This document shows positions 1 to 9,319 of a stretch of 64,000 nucleotides of DNA, piece by piece. Under the pieces are notes generated by a model. That model had not been told where the DNA came from and did not search any database. It saw only the letters and a program-made list of their open reading frames with translations. Position 1 is the stretch's first letter. Every line of letters starts with the position of its first letter. The translations under genes were made by a program, and so were the position numbers. The stretch is taken from contig CAVVMG010000001.1 in NCBI GenBank assembly GCA_963749415.1, forward strand, positions 62,001 through 126,000, written 5' to 3'. Origin of the DNA: JALYNX01 sp963749415 (GTDB taxonomy: Bacteria > Actinomycetota > Acidimicrobiia > Spongiisociales > ZC4RG35).

Positions 1-141
1 GCGCTCATAAATCAGTTCCTGTTGCTGCTCGACAGTGCCCCGCATCTGAAAGAGGAAGAACACCGCGAGGTTGACCGCGATCAGGGCGAGGGTGACCACC
101 GGTGTGATCCGGGTCGGGTTGATGTCGCGTAGGGGGAACAT
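1..141 (-). CDS. Rhomboid family intramembrane serine protease (N-terminal fragment, cut by window edge)
   Basis: Only the first 47 codons are inside the window, so the catalytic Ser/His region cannot be checked. The visible N-terminus begins MFPLRDINPTRITPVVT and runs into a hydrophobic segment (LALIAVNLAVFFLF). This matches the usual opening of bacterial rhomboids: a short basic Pro-Thr segment followed by the first transmembrane helix. A GGAGAG Shine-Dalgarno-like stretch lies about 4 nt before the ATG. Rhomboids cleave transmembrane segments within the membrane. The next gene upstream encodes a secreted protein with a C-terminal membrane anchor, but I have no direct evidence that it is a substrate. 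Confidence 0.72.
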   Translation of the reverse strand, partial: MFPLRDINPTRITPVVTLALIAVNLAVFFLFQMRGTVEQQQELIYER

Positions 142-1126
142 CGCTCTCCGTGGAATGGAAGGGCAGGATGCTACGGGTCTCGGCCCGCCAAACCACTGGC
201 GGAGGCGTCAGGGCGCGGCGATCCTTCGCCCTGTGATGGTTCCGGCTCGGGTGCGCCAGGTGCTGACCCCGACCACGGGTGTTGTGACGACCCCGCTTCC
301 GACCCGGGCTCAGCGTTGCGACGAGGCCCAGGCCGAGGACGGCGAGAGCCAGGGTTGAGATTGCGGTCGTGGCCAGCCACGAGGTGAATCCTCCCTCGGG
401 CATCGCCGACGCCGATTCGCTATCGGCACTCTCGACCTGGAGGGTGACCGCGGAGTTGATCTCGGGAACCAAACGAGCCGCCTCCGGGAGCCCCGGGTAG
501 ATGCTGGCCACCGCCAATGCCGCAGGCGCTTCATCATCGATGACCAGCCGGCTCCGGTACTTGGGATACCCGTAGGCGAACATCAGGTCGATCTCGGACC
601 GATCGGAGACCACCAGCCTCACCGCCAGGTTGCGCCCGGCGGGAAAGAGATGTTCCACCTCGGGAAGCCCGACCTCCAGTTCCACCCAGTCAGAGGCCGT
701 CTCGAAGGTCGCGGTGGCCGACCCGAGCTCGGAGCAATCAGCGTTGTCTTCGGGACAGTCGAGGAGATACACGGTGAAAACCCCGGTGGCGCCGGTCCCG
801 AACCCGGCACCGGCTGCCCAAATCACCAACGACGGGAACCCGGCCAGACTGCGGCCCCCCATCCCGGTGTGCCACTGTTGGAAGCGGGCAGCGTCGGTCT
901 CAGACGCTCCGTTGCCGGAGCGCAGCAGGAGGATCCCTGGTTCGAGATCCCGGCCCAGGTCATAGTTGGGCATCTCACCGCCGTCAGGCGTTCCGATGAG
1001 AGTCGCGTTGGGCACTCCGTCGGGCCCAAGGAAGTGGGTCTCGGAATCGGCGAGGGCGGCGGGGGCAAATGCCACCAGCACCACGGAGGCAAGCAGTGCC
1101 GCCCCAAGAAGTCGCGGGGGCGGCAT
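5..1126 (-). CDS. Secreted, C-terminally membrane-anchored protein of unknown function
   Basis: Not a family I can name. It has an N-terminal signal peptide (residues 1-27, ending APAALA-D), an extracellular region of about 210 residues with alternating hydrophobic strands suggesting a beta-sandwich, two closely spaced cysteines (about residues 125-131), and one transmembrane helix near residues 250-272 followed by basic residues. It starts 3 nt after the stop of a histidine kinase gene, so the two are very likely co-transcribed. The tail after the helix is Arg/His-rich and the open frame overlaps the rhomboid start by 137 nt. A neighbouring frame gives a Pro/Ser/Glu-rich tail ending at position 171, so a frameshift around 290-310 is possible and the C-terminus is uncertain. 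Confidence 0.6.
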   Translation of the reverse strand: MPPPRLLGAALLASVVLVAFAPAALADSETHFLGPDGVPNATLIGTPDGGEMPNYDLGRDLEPGILLLRSGNGASETDAARFQQWHTGMGGRSLAGFPSLVIWAAGAGFGTGATGVFTVYLLDCPEDNADCSELGSATATFETASDWVELEVGLPEVEHLFPAGRNLAVRLVVSDRSEIDLMFAYGYPKYRSRLVIDDEAPAALAVASIYPGLPEAARLVPEINSAVTLQVESADSESASAMPEGGFTSWLATTAISTLALAVLGLGLVATLSPGRKRGRHNTRGRGQHLAHPSRNHHRAKDRRALTPPPVVWRAETRSILPFHSTESDVPPTRHQPDPDHTGGHPRPDRGQPRGVLPLSDAGHCRAATGTDL

Positions 1127-1129
1127 AGG

Positions 1130-1921
1130 TCAACCCACGCCGGCGCTCAGGCTCATCCGGTCGTTGTGCGACCCCTGGTCAGGGGAATCCAACGGGAGAC
1201 GGAAAGAGAAGTGGGTCCAGTTGGGGTCACGCTTGTAAGCGATCGCTCCCCCGGTTGCATCGCTCAGGGCTCGAGCAATCGCCAGCCCGGAGGCCGAAGG
1301 GGCGACCGGCGACCCGCCACCGATGTCGAGGAAGCGCTCGAACACACGGCCATCGAGGTCGTCGGGCAGGCCTGATCCGTCGTCGCTGACGGTCAGTCTC
1401 ACGTCCGCGCCCTCGGGGGTGGCCCAGACCGCGATCCGAGCACCGCCGTGCCGGACGGCGTTGTCGATCAGGACGTGAAGCACCTGGCGGAGAAACAACG
1501 GATCCACGAACACAACGGTGTCGGGAACCGCTACTTCGACCCGCGAACCCAACGCCTGATAGTCGACCACAACGGAAAGAGCCTCTGCTCGCAAGTTGCA
1601 GCGCTCGGGATGAGGAGTCAGCTCATGGGAGACCGCCGCCACGAACCCGCTCAAATGGCGACTCGCCACCACTTCCAGGTCGACGCGTGCGGTGGCGTCG
1701 GCTTCGTGCTCGAGGACCCGATCCCGCGCGACTCGCCAAAAGATCACCATCAACACCGCCGGGATGACCAGGGTGAGTGCAAATTGGGCGATGCGGGCGA
1801 AGCCGGCCGAGCTCGACGCCAGGGCGACGGCCAAAACGACCAGCCCGAACAGCGAAGAGACGGCGATCATCGCCGGTCGGGGACCGGCTCCGACCTCGAC
1901 CCGCTCTCGAAGTGTGACCAC
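1130..1921 (-). CDS. Membrane sensor histidine kinase with shortened dimerisation domain
   Basis: GTG start (residues 1-2 M-V). Two hydrophobic helices in the first 65 residues anchor it in the membrane. An H-box (VSHEL, about residue 100) is followed within roughly 45 residues by the ATPase N-box (DNAVRHGG), the G1 box (DDGSGLP) and a G2-like box (SGLAIARAL). The usual second helix of the HisKA/DHp domain (the RTPL... to ...RMVDDLL stretch) is missing, so dimerisation or phosphotransfer may be altered. No response regulator is adjacent. The following gene encodes an anchored secreted protein, an arrangement repeated at 26.3-28.8 kb. Function as a kinase is inferred from the ATPase motifs. 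Confidence 0.72.
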   Translation of the reverse strand: MVTLRERVEVGAGPRPAMIAVSSLFGLVVLAVALASSSAGFARIAQFALTLVIPAVLMVIFWRVARDRVLEHEADATARVDLEVVASRHLSGFVAAVSHELTPHPERCNLRAEALSVVVDYQALGSRVEVAVPDTVVFVDPLFLRQVLHVLIDNAVRHGGARIAVWATPEGADVRLTVSDDGSGLPDDLDGRVFERFLDIGGGSPVAPSASGLAIARALSDATGGAIAYKRDPNWTHFSFRLPLDSPDQGSHNDRMSLSAGVG

Positions 1922-1966
1922 GAACTAGTTATCGGCCCTGGGGAGACGGGATTTAGCGGTTGCAAC

Positions 1967-1972
1967 TACCTT
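1967..1972 (+). promoter_or_regulatory. -10-like hexamer TACCTT, leaderless start of the DUF4126 gene
   Basis: TACCTT fits TANNNT and ends 7 nt before the ATG at 1980. There is no Shine-Dalgarno sequence, which fits a leaderless transcript. Confidence 0.45.
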
Positions 1973-1979
1973 GATTGGC

Positions 1980-2570
1980 ATGGAAGCCGTTGGGATCATC
2001 GCCGGATCGGGCTGGGCTTCAGGCATCAATCTCTATCTGGTCACCCTGCTCCTCGGTGCCTCCGGGCGCCTCGGTTGGAGTGACATCCCCGACGTCCTGC
2101 AGAGGACCGACGTGATGGTGGTGGCCGGCATCTTGTTCGCCATCGAATTCGTCGCCGACAAGATTCCTTATCTGGACAGTGTCTGGGACACGATCCACAC
2201 GGTGATCCGCCCCTTGGGTGCCGCCGCCTTGGGTGCGGTGGTCGCCGGAGATTCGAACAGCATCGGAGCGGCTCTGGGAGCAACGGTGGCCGGAGCGCTC
2301 GCACTCGACGCCCATGCGGCCAAGGCGACCACCAGAGTCGTGGCCAACACTTCCCCGGAGCCGGTTAGCAACGTCGCCCTTTCCCTGACCGAGGACGTCG
2401 GAGTCGCGCTCCTGGTGGCACTCGCGGTCACCTTTCCCCTGATCACCGTGATCGTGGTCGGGATCCTGGTGGTCGCCGCCACCACGGTGACGATCATGCT
2501 GTGGAAGGTGGCGCGCAGGGCGTGGCGCAAGGTCGGCGCTTGGCTCCAGCCCCAGACCCCTGAAATCTGA
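1980..2570 (+). CDS. DUF4126 family membrane protein
   Basis: A 196-residue integral membrane protein. The opening MEAVGIIAGSGWASGIN, the PYLDSVWDTIHTVIRPLGAA segment and the Gly/Ala-rich helices that follow are characteristic of DUF4126. Members are multi-pass proteins without an established function. I chose the ATG at 1980 over a TTG three codons earlier because TACCTT sits 7 nt upstream of it with no Shine-Dalgarno, suggesting leaderless transcription. The last helix is followed by a basic tail. The gene is convergent with a DUF559 gene, and the interval between them holds repeated hairpins. Confidence 0.75.
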   Translation: MEAVGIIAGSGWASGINLYLVTLLLGASGRLGWSDIPDVLQRTDVMVVAGILFAIEFVADKIPYLDSVWDTIHTVIRPLGAAALGAVVAGDSNSIGAALGATVAGALALDAHAAKATTRVVANTSPEPVSNVALSLTEDVGVALLVALAVTFPLITVIVVGILVVAATTVTIMLWKVARRAWRKVGAWLQPQTPEI

Positions 2571-2583
2571 GTTTCTCCCCCTC

Positions 2584-2790
2584 CCGGCTCCGCCGGTACT
2601 CCCCCACGCCTGCGGCGCCTCCCTCCCCGGCTCCGCCGGTACTCCCCCCACGCCTGCGGCCGCCCCCTCCCCGGCTCCGCCGGTACTCCCCCCAACGCTC
2701 ACTCCGTTCGCTGGGGGGAGAAATGCTGACACCACGTTTCCTCCCCCAGGAGCGAAGCGACGTTGGGGGAGGTGGCCCGGAGGGCCGGAG
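2584..2790. repeat. Tandem and inverted GC-rich intergenic repeat, hairpin-forming
   Basis: Three direct units begin with CCGGCTCCGCCGGTACTCC at 2584, 2627 and 2671 (spacing 43 and 44 nt). The third runs into an inverted repeat (CTCCCCCC ... GGGGGGAG, about 2687-2720). A second hairpin in opposite orientation occupies about 2740-2772 (CCTCCCCC ... GGGGGAGG) with loop AGGAGCGAAGCGACGTT. That copy is nearly the reverse complement of the element at 53431-53481. The block lies between two convergent genes and probably serves as a bidirectional terminator or a dispersed repeat. Confidence 0.75.
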
Positions 2791-2816
2791 GGGGCAACGC
2801 TCGAGTCGGGAAGCGC

Positions 2817-3197
2817 TCAGTCGAACTCGCCTGGTGGACGGCCATGTCGAAGCAGAAACTGAACCCATGTGGTGACCGTCCCCACCGTCTCGGCGAGTTC
2901 TTGGGCAATCTGGCGGTTGGTGAATCGGAGCACGGCGAAACCACACGCCTCGAAATGGGCAGTTCGGGCCGATTCGTCCCGATACTCGTGAGACATGTCA
3001 TCGACCTCGATGACCAGTTTCGGCTCGAAAGCGGCGAAATCGGCGATCCAATGACCGAATGGAACCTGGCGGCGAAAGCGCGCCCCGGCCTGCCGATTCT
3101 TGATGGCTCCCCAGAGACGGGCCTCACTGACGGTGAGCTTGTTTCGCAAGTCGGTGGCTCGTCGTGCAGCGAGTCTCGTGTGTGGTGGTCTGGCCAT
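2817..3197 (-). CDS. DUF559 domain protein (restriction-endonuclease-like fold)
   Basis: 126 residues. The order is an N-terminal helix with LTVSEARLWGAIKNRQ, then FRRQVPFGHWIADF, then LVIEVDDMSHEYRDESARTAHFEACGF, then VLRFTNRQI. This is the DUF559 pattern, related to very-short-patch-repair and other PD-(D/E)XK nucleases. The probable active site is the Asp of IADF and the Glu/Asp pair in IEVDD; the usual VDG(x)H motif is VDDMSH here. Substrate is unknown. It is monocistronic as far as I can see. No methyltransferase lies nearby, so a classical restriction role is not supported. Confidence 0.75.
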   Translation of the reverse strand: MARPPHTRLAARRATDLRNKLTVSEARLWGAIKNRQAGARFRRQVPFGHWIADFAAFEPKLVIEVDDMSHEYRDESARTAHFEACGFAVLRFTNRQIAQELAETVGTVTTWVQFLLRHGRPPGEFD

Positions 3198-3237
3198 CTC
3201 GCGTCTCTTACGACCTCCCTGGGACAGACCTGGCCCT

Positions 3238-3243
3238 TAGATT
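3238..3243 (+). promoter_or_regulatory. -10-like hexamer TAGATT
   Basis: TAGATT (TANNNT) ends 9 nt before the ATG at 3253. The short spacer (CTCCCTGAC) has no Shine-Dalgarno sequence, so the transcript may be leaderless or nearly so. Confidence 0.4.
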
Positions 3244-3252
3244 CTCCCTGAC

Positions 3253-3945
3253 ATGAGTGAGCCGATCGTCGACAGTCAGTATCCGGAGTCGAGTCAGGCG
3301 ACCACAGCGCTAGTGCTCGGCATCCTCGGGGTTGTCGGCTGCTGGATCCTGGCGCCGATCGCTTGGTGGATCGGGAGGAAGGAGCTCCGAGCGATCGACG
3401 AGGGTCGGCGCACGCCGGACAATCGGAGCAGCGCTCGAGCCGGCCAGATCCTGGGCATCGTCGGCACCGCCCTGCTCGTGCTCTTGGTCCCAGTGGCAAT
3501 AGTGGGAATCGTGCTGGCGCAGGTGGAACGCGACGACGAGGGTCAGATCACCGAGGAGGGAACCCTCTCGGTGTTCGACCTCGAGGTTGGTGATTGTGGT
3601 GATCTCCCGGATCTCGAGGTCTACCAGTCGGTGACGGTGCTGCCCTGTGACCAGGCACACGAGTTCGAGGTCTATGCCATTTCCACCTTCACCGATGCCC
3701 AGGGCAGCGACTACCCCGGAGACGAGGCAGCAGCAGGATGGGCGGACCAGGAGTGTTATGCCGACTTCGCCACATATGTCGGAGTTTCCTGGGAGGAGTC
3801 GCCCGACCTCACCTACACCTACCTCTATCCGACGGAGGAATCGTGGGCCGAGGACGACCGTGAGATCCTGTGCATGTTGACCCACGTCGACGAAGGCACC
3901 GCGCTCGTTGGCTCCAAGCAGGGCTCGGGAGACCCTTCCGCCTGA
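3253..3945 (+). CDS. DUF4190 / septum formation domain membrane protein
   Basis: 230 residues. Residues about 17-90 contain two hydrophobic helices in a DUF4190 pattern (ATTALVLGILGVVGCW and AGQILGIVGTALLVLL). Residues about 110-220 form an extracytoplasmic Septum_form-like domain: FDLEVGDC, VTVLPCDQAHEFEVYA, a Cys in DQECYADF and a final Cys in EILCML, suggesting disulfides. Proteins of this architecture are common in Actinomycetota and are thought to act at the envelope or septum; direct function is unproven. Its start is preceded by a -10-like hexamer. Confidence 0.78.
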   Translation: MSEPIVDSQYPESSQATTALVLGILGVVGCWILAPIAWWIGRKELRAIDEGRRTPDNRSSARAGQILGIVGTALLVLLVPVAIVGIVLAQVERDDEGQITEEGTLSVFDLEVGDCGDLPDLEVYQSVTVLPCDQAHEFEVYAISTFTDAQGSDYPGDEAAAGWADQECYADFATYVGVSWEESPDLTYTYLYPTEESWAEDDREILCMLTHVDEGTALVGSKQGSGDPSA

Positions 3946-3961
3946 ACGAACGGGCCGTGTT

Positions 3962-4812
3962 CTAGACGGCTTGGTCGATCAGTTCGACCGGCAGAGGAAG
4001 GAAGCGCCAGACGGCGCCGTCGGAGACAACCCTCCCAAAGCCGGGCCGTGGGTAGTGCCCCGCCGCCATCGGGATCCCGGTCTCGGCGAGATCGGCGAAG
4101 AACCAGGCTCTGGTCTCCGCTGCCTCTTCGGGATCGACATCGAGTCGCAGGCCCCACTCCGGATGGGTGCAATGAATCGGGTTGTAGGTGACATCGCCAC
4201 TGATCATCACCGAGCGCTGTTGCCCGCTGACCAGGATCGAGGTGTGCCCCGGAGTGTGGCCAAAGGTTTCGACCATGGTCACCCCTGCCAGCAACCGGCC
4301 ACCCGTGTCCACAGCCCGTAAGGCTCCGGCGGCTTCCAGGGGCTCGACGACCGACCGGACCGTGGCGGACATCTCATCGGCACCGTTTCGCCAATAGGCC
4401 AGCTCACGAGCATGGATGTGATAGGTGGCGGTGGGGAAGAACGGGTGACCGACAGCGTCGAGATCACCCAGGAAATGATCGGGATGAAGGTGAGTGTGAA
4501 TCACCGTCCCCACATCTTCAGGCGCCACCCCAAGCCGATCGAGGGCCTCGGGCATGTGCCCCGCGGCCCCATCCCCGGGATTGGTGGGTTGGTCGGCCCG
4601 TAGCCGGTGTCGATCATCACCAGCTGCTCCCCGTCGTCGAAGAGGAAGCAGCCGAAAGTGGTGGGGAGACGCCCTGCGTCATCGAGATGGTCGCCCATCG
4701 CCTCCCAATCCTCAGGGGTCGGCCCCACGAACCAGTCGTGTGGATCCCTCGTCCCCCACCCATCCTGGATTGCGTAGAGCGTGGCCGAGCCGAGATCAGT
4801 CTTCCAAAGCAT
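3962..4812 (-). pseudogene. MBL-fold metallo-hydrolase, broken by one frameshift
   Basis: The N-terminal part, starting MLWKTDLGSATLYAIQDG, and the C-terminal part containing the zinc motif HTHLHPDH are in different frames that meet near 4555-4580, right after MIDTGYGPTNPPIPGMG. The C-terminal part keeps later ligands: the His of FGHTPGHTS, the Asp of MISGDVTYN and the His of AAGHYP. Joined, the product is about 280 residues, normal for a lactonase/glyoxalase-like MBL hydrolase of the quorum-quenching type. Substrate is unknown. The single break could be an assembly indel, because both halves retain every expected motif. Confidence 0.7.
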
Positions 4813-4847
4813 CGGCCCGAGAGGGTATCGACACCGACGCTGACGAT

Positions 4848-5150
4848 TCAGAGGTAGAGACCGGTCGTCGGCTCTCTGCTCTGCTCCCCGGTGACGGGAA
4901 GCCGGGCCAGATCTTCGAGAACCGAAGCCACGAACCGACGCTGATCGCGCTTTTGGCGGGCGGAGTCGAGGTCGTCGTCCATCTGCTCTCTGGCCTTTGC
5001 CAACACGTTGAGGTGCTGCTCGAAGCTCTCCTTGGTGGTCCGCAACGCGAACTCCCACATCACGATCCGAAGCAGGGTCTCCAATTGCTCATTGGTGGCG
5101 TCGGCTGCGGCGTCGGCGCCCTGACTGGGGTCTAACTGAAAATCGCTCAT
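4848..5150 (-). CDS. Small hypothetical protein with predicted helical coiled coil
   Basis: 100 residues, not assigned to a family. After an acidic, Ala-rich N-terminus the protein is largely helical with charged heptad-like stretches (residues about 40-80), consistent with a short coiled coil. The start is well supported by GGAGG six nt before the ATG. It is transcribed divergently from typA, with 65 nt between the two starts. Confidence 0.55.
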   Translation of the reverse strand: MSDFQLDPSQGADAAADATNEQLETLLRIVMWEFALRTTKESFEQHLNVLAKAREQMDDDLDSARQKRDQRRFVASVLEDLARLPVTGEQSREPTTGLYL

Positions 5151-5200
5151 TGATTACCTCCGAGCGAGAAGAGGCCGCCGTGGCTCCTCAGATACGCCGA

Positions 5201-5206
5201 TACCAT
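5201..5206 (+). promoter_or_regulatory. -10-like hexamer TACCAT upstream of typA
   Basis: TACCAT ends 9 nt before the ATG at 5216; there is no Shine-Dalgarno. This supports the internal ATG rather than the longer open frame starting at 5150. Confidence 0.4.
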
Positions 5207-5215
5207 CCGGTATCG

Positions 5216-7051
<1,836 letters not shown>

Positions 7052-7094
7052 GAACACCCTCGCTCGCCTCCGCACGCAGGGGGACCAATGCTGG

Positions 7095-7129
7095 GCTGAG
7101 AAATGGGTCTTGCCATGACCAGTCTCAGC
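7095..7129 (+). terminator. Stem-loop after typA (possible terminator or structured RNA)
   Basis: GCTGAGA (7095-7101) pairs with TCTCAGC (7123-7129), with an inner GGTC/GACC stem and loop TTGCCAT. There is no T-run, so intrinsic termination is weakly supported. A flanking AGGGGG (7078-7083) and CCCCCT (about 7161-7167) could close a larger structure. The rest of the 179-nt gap before the next gene holds a TTGACA box at 7170-7175 and an AGAGGAG ribosome site. Confidence 0.3.
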
Positions 7130-7230
7130 GGTTCCAATGTGACTAGACAAGTCGAGTGCTCCCCCCTACTTGACACAACATCTCGACCCCCCGTGATCCC
7201 CGGGTCGTCCGAGAGCCAGAGGAGCAACAC

Positions 7231-8376
7231 TTGGCACGTTCCCGTTCCTCCAAACTCGGCCTGCTGCTGGTTGTCAGCATGCTGAGCACTTTGGTGCCTG
7301 TCGGCGCCTTTCCTGCCGCGGCCACCGAAGGTGAGCTGCTGATCACCGGCGTGATCCAGGGCCCGCGAAACGGGTCAAATCCCAAAGCGGTCGAGCTACT
7401 CGCGGTGACCGACATCCCCAATCTCAACCTCTACGGGTTGGGCTCGGCCGACAACGGCGGGGGCAGTGACGGACAGCAGTTCACGTTCCCGATTGGCTCC
7501 TCGGCGAGCGCCGGGGACTTCATCTATGTGTCGCTCGAGAGCACGCAATTCAGCAACTTCTTCGGATTCAGCCCCGACTACACCACGACGACGATGAACG
7601 TGAATGGCGATGATGCGATCGAGTTGTTCGGAAACGGACAGGTCATCGACGTCTATGGACAGATCAGCGTGGACGGCACCGGCCAGCCCTGGGAGTACGC
7701 GTTCGGTTGGGCGTATCGGGTGAGCGGCACGGGCGCCGATGGGTCGACCTTCGTCCCGTCCAACTGGCAATTCAGTGGGCCGGGTGTCCTGACCGGAAAC
7801 ACGTCGGTCAACGGGATCCCGGGCCCACTGTTCCCGATCGGGAGCTACGGGGCGACGCCGCCGAGCACGACGACCACGAGCACGTCAACCACTTCCACGA
7901 CCTCGACCACCTCCACCACCTCGACAACCTCCACCACCTCGACCACGTCCACAACGTCCACCACCTCGACCACGAGCACGACCACAACCACCACGATGCC
8001 GACGACCACGACCACAATGCCCGACCCCCCTCCCTCAGATGACGTGAAGCCGCCCAAGGTCCGGGCAGAGCTGGAGCGTCGTTCGACGGGGCACGATCGC
8101 GGTTGGTTCAAGGTGGACTACTCCTGCAGGGACCGGGTCGACCGGCATCCGCAATGCATCGCCACCCTGAACGGGATCAGGGTCCGTGACGGGCAGAAAG
8201 TGCACCTGATCAAGACCGACGGGTACACCAGGTCCTATCGGTCCCATGGGATCCTCTACATCAAGGCCCCGAGCTTCGAGTTGGTGGTCACCGGGACAGA
8301 CGATGCCGGCAACAGCGCCACTGCCACGGCACGGCCCTTCTTCAAGGTGCACAAGCCCCATCGTTGGTGGTGCTGA
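7231..8376 (+). CDS. Secreted lamin-tail-domain-like protein with Thr/Ser repeat linker
   Basis: TTG start, with AGAGGAG about 5 nt upstream. Residues 1-31 form a signal peptide ending FPAAATE. Residues about 32-205 resemble the lamin-tail (LTD) fold: LLITGVIQGPRNGSNPKAVEL, then LYGLGSADNG, then DFIYVSLES and DDAIELFGNGQVIDVYG. A low-complexity linker of Thr-Thr-Ser units (about residues 210-265) is encoded by an imperfect 9-nt tandem repeat. The last 110 residues form an Ig/PKD-like module with two cysteines (SCRDRVDRHPQC) and VTGTDDAGNSATA. Probably an exported cell-surface or nuclease-associated protein; partner unknown. Confidence 0.68.
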   Translation: MARSRSSKLGLLLVVSMLSTLVPVGAFPAAATEGELLITGVIQGPRNGSNPKAVELLAVTDIPNLNLYGLGSADNGGGSDGQQFTFPIGSSASAGDFIYVSLESTQFSNFFGFSPDYTTTTMNVNGDDAIELFGNGQVIDVYGQISVDGTGQPWEYAFGWAYRVSGTGADGSTFVPSNWQFSGPGVLTGNTSVNGIPGPLFPIGSYGATPPSTTTTSTSTTSTTSTTSTTSTTSTTSTTSTTSTTSTTSTTTTTTMPTTTTTMPDPPPSDDVKPPKVRAELERRSTGHDRGWFKVDYSCRDRVDRHPQCIATLNGIRVRDGQKVHLIKTDGYTRSYRSHGILYIKAPSFELVVTGTDDAGNSATATARPFFKVHKPHRWWC

Positions 8377-8379
8377 GCG

Positions 8380-9228
8380 TCAGGGGATGACGTTGTAGGC
8401 GATGCTGTCGGGCACCAGGCGACCCTCGACATAGGGCATCGGGCCGTCGGCCAGGTGCCAGACGGCCGAGATCGGTCCCGGTAGTGGACGATCGACACCC
8501 GACAGCCATACCGGTGCCGGTGTGCTCCACTTGGCCCGGACCAGGCCACCCGGCAGGTCGGCGAACCGATCGGTTGTGCTGAAGTCAACGGGGGCACCCC
8601 TGTCGTCGATGAGCACCCGAGCCGTGACATGACGACCCGAGTCTTCGAGGACCACGTCGAAGCTGTCGTTGTCGACCCCCTCCCAGGTCGTGTTCTCGCC
8701 GAGGAGGAAGGTCGGGGCGAGCAGGATCGCGTCGTTGAGGTAGGTGCTCAGCTCGCTGACGTCGAACTCGTCGCCTCGGCCATCGGCCACGGTGAACAAG
8801 CCCATCAGCTTGCCGCGCATCACTCCCCTGCCCCCGAGATAACTGTCGGTGCCGCTCATCGAGAACACCGAGGCCACTTTCAGTCTCATGACGTACAAAC
8901 GCCCGACCGGGAGGGCCGAGTTGTATTGCCAGGCCTCAGCCGGCATCCATCCCGAGCTTGCCCGAGGCCGGAACCGGCCCACGAAACGGGCGCGGAACGA
9001 CCAATCACGGGGACGTCCCACCACGCCCATGAACCGCATGTAGCGCTGTACCGCCTCCGGCAACCTCGCCAGGTCGCCGTCGGTCACCACCCGGTCGTCG
9101 CCGGGCCCCGTGGGAAATCCGGCAGCAGCTACCTCGTTTCGGAAGCGGCGGTAGAGACTTCTGGTCGGCTTCGGGAAGGCGGCACGGCGGGCCCGACCGC
9201 CGGACTCCGGGCGTGGCTCAACGGTCAT
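8380..9228 (-). CDS. DUF6544 family protein
   Basis: 282 residues, soluble. The hallmark LPEAVQRYMRFMGVVGRP segment (about residues 52-70) is followed by a lipocalin-like series of strands (DWSFRARFVGRFRPRASSGWMP, AEAWQYNSA, FSMSGTDSYLGGRGVMRGKLMGLF) and AILLAPTFLLGENTTWEGVDNDSFDVVLEDSGRHVTARVLID split across two regions. These match DUF6544, whose function is not established. It lacks a signal peptide. The gene is convergent with the lamin-tail-like gene, with 3 nt between stops. Confidence 0.6.
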   Translation of the reverse strand: MTVEPRPESGGRARRAAFPKPTRSLYRRFRNEVAAAGFPTGPGDDRVVTDGDLARLPEAVQRYMRFMGVVGRPRDWSFRARFVGRFRPRASSGWMPAEAWQYNSALPVGRLYVMRLKVASVFSMSGTDSYLGGRGVMRGKLMGLFTVADGRGDEFDVSELSTYLNDAILLAPTFLLGENTTWEGVDNDSFDVVLEDSGRHVTARVLIDDRGAPVDFSTTDRFADLPGGLVRAKWSTPAPVWLSGVDRPLPGPISAVWHLADGPMPYVEGRLVPDSIAYNVIP

Positions 9229-9319
9229 CTGGTTTCACGATGGAACACGGTGGAGAGTGAAGACTTGCACCTCCTCCGGAAGCAGTGTGGCACCGTGCAC
9301 CTGACCGCCGGGGTAAGGC

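Noticed and set aside
650..1375. Long plus-strand open frame of 241 codons
   Set aside because: Antisense shadow of the anchored protein and kinase genes; no recognisable domain, no ribosome site, and composition typical of reverse-frame GC-rich DNA.
2584..2723. 43-44 nt repeated units considered as a CRISPR array
   Set aside because: Units are contiguous repeats with no unique spacers and form terminator-like hairpins between convergent genes.
2817..3197. DUF559 gene as part of a restriction-modification or defence system
   Set aside because: No methyltransferase, helicase or other defence gene adjoins it; flanking genes are membrane proteins of unrelated type.
7870..8010. Regular short repeats considered as a CRISPR array
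   Set aside because: Period is 9 nt with no spacers, in frame and translated as Thr/Ser; no cas genes in the window.
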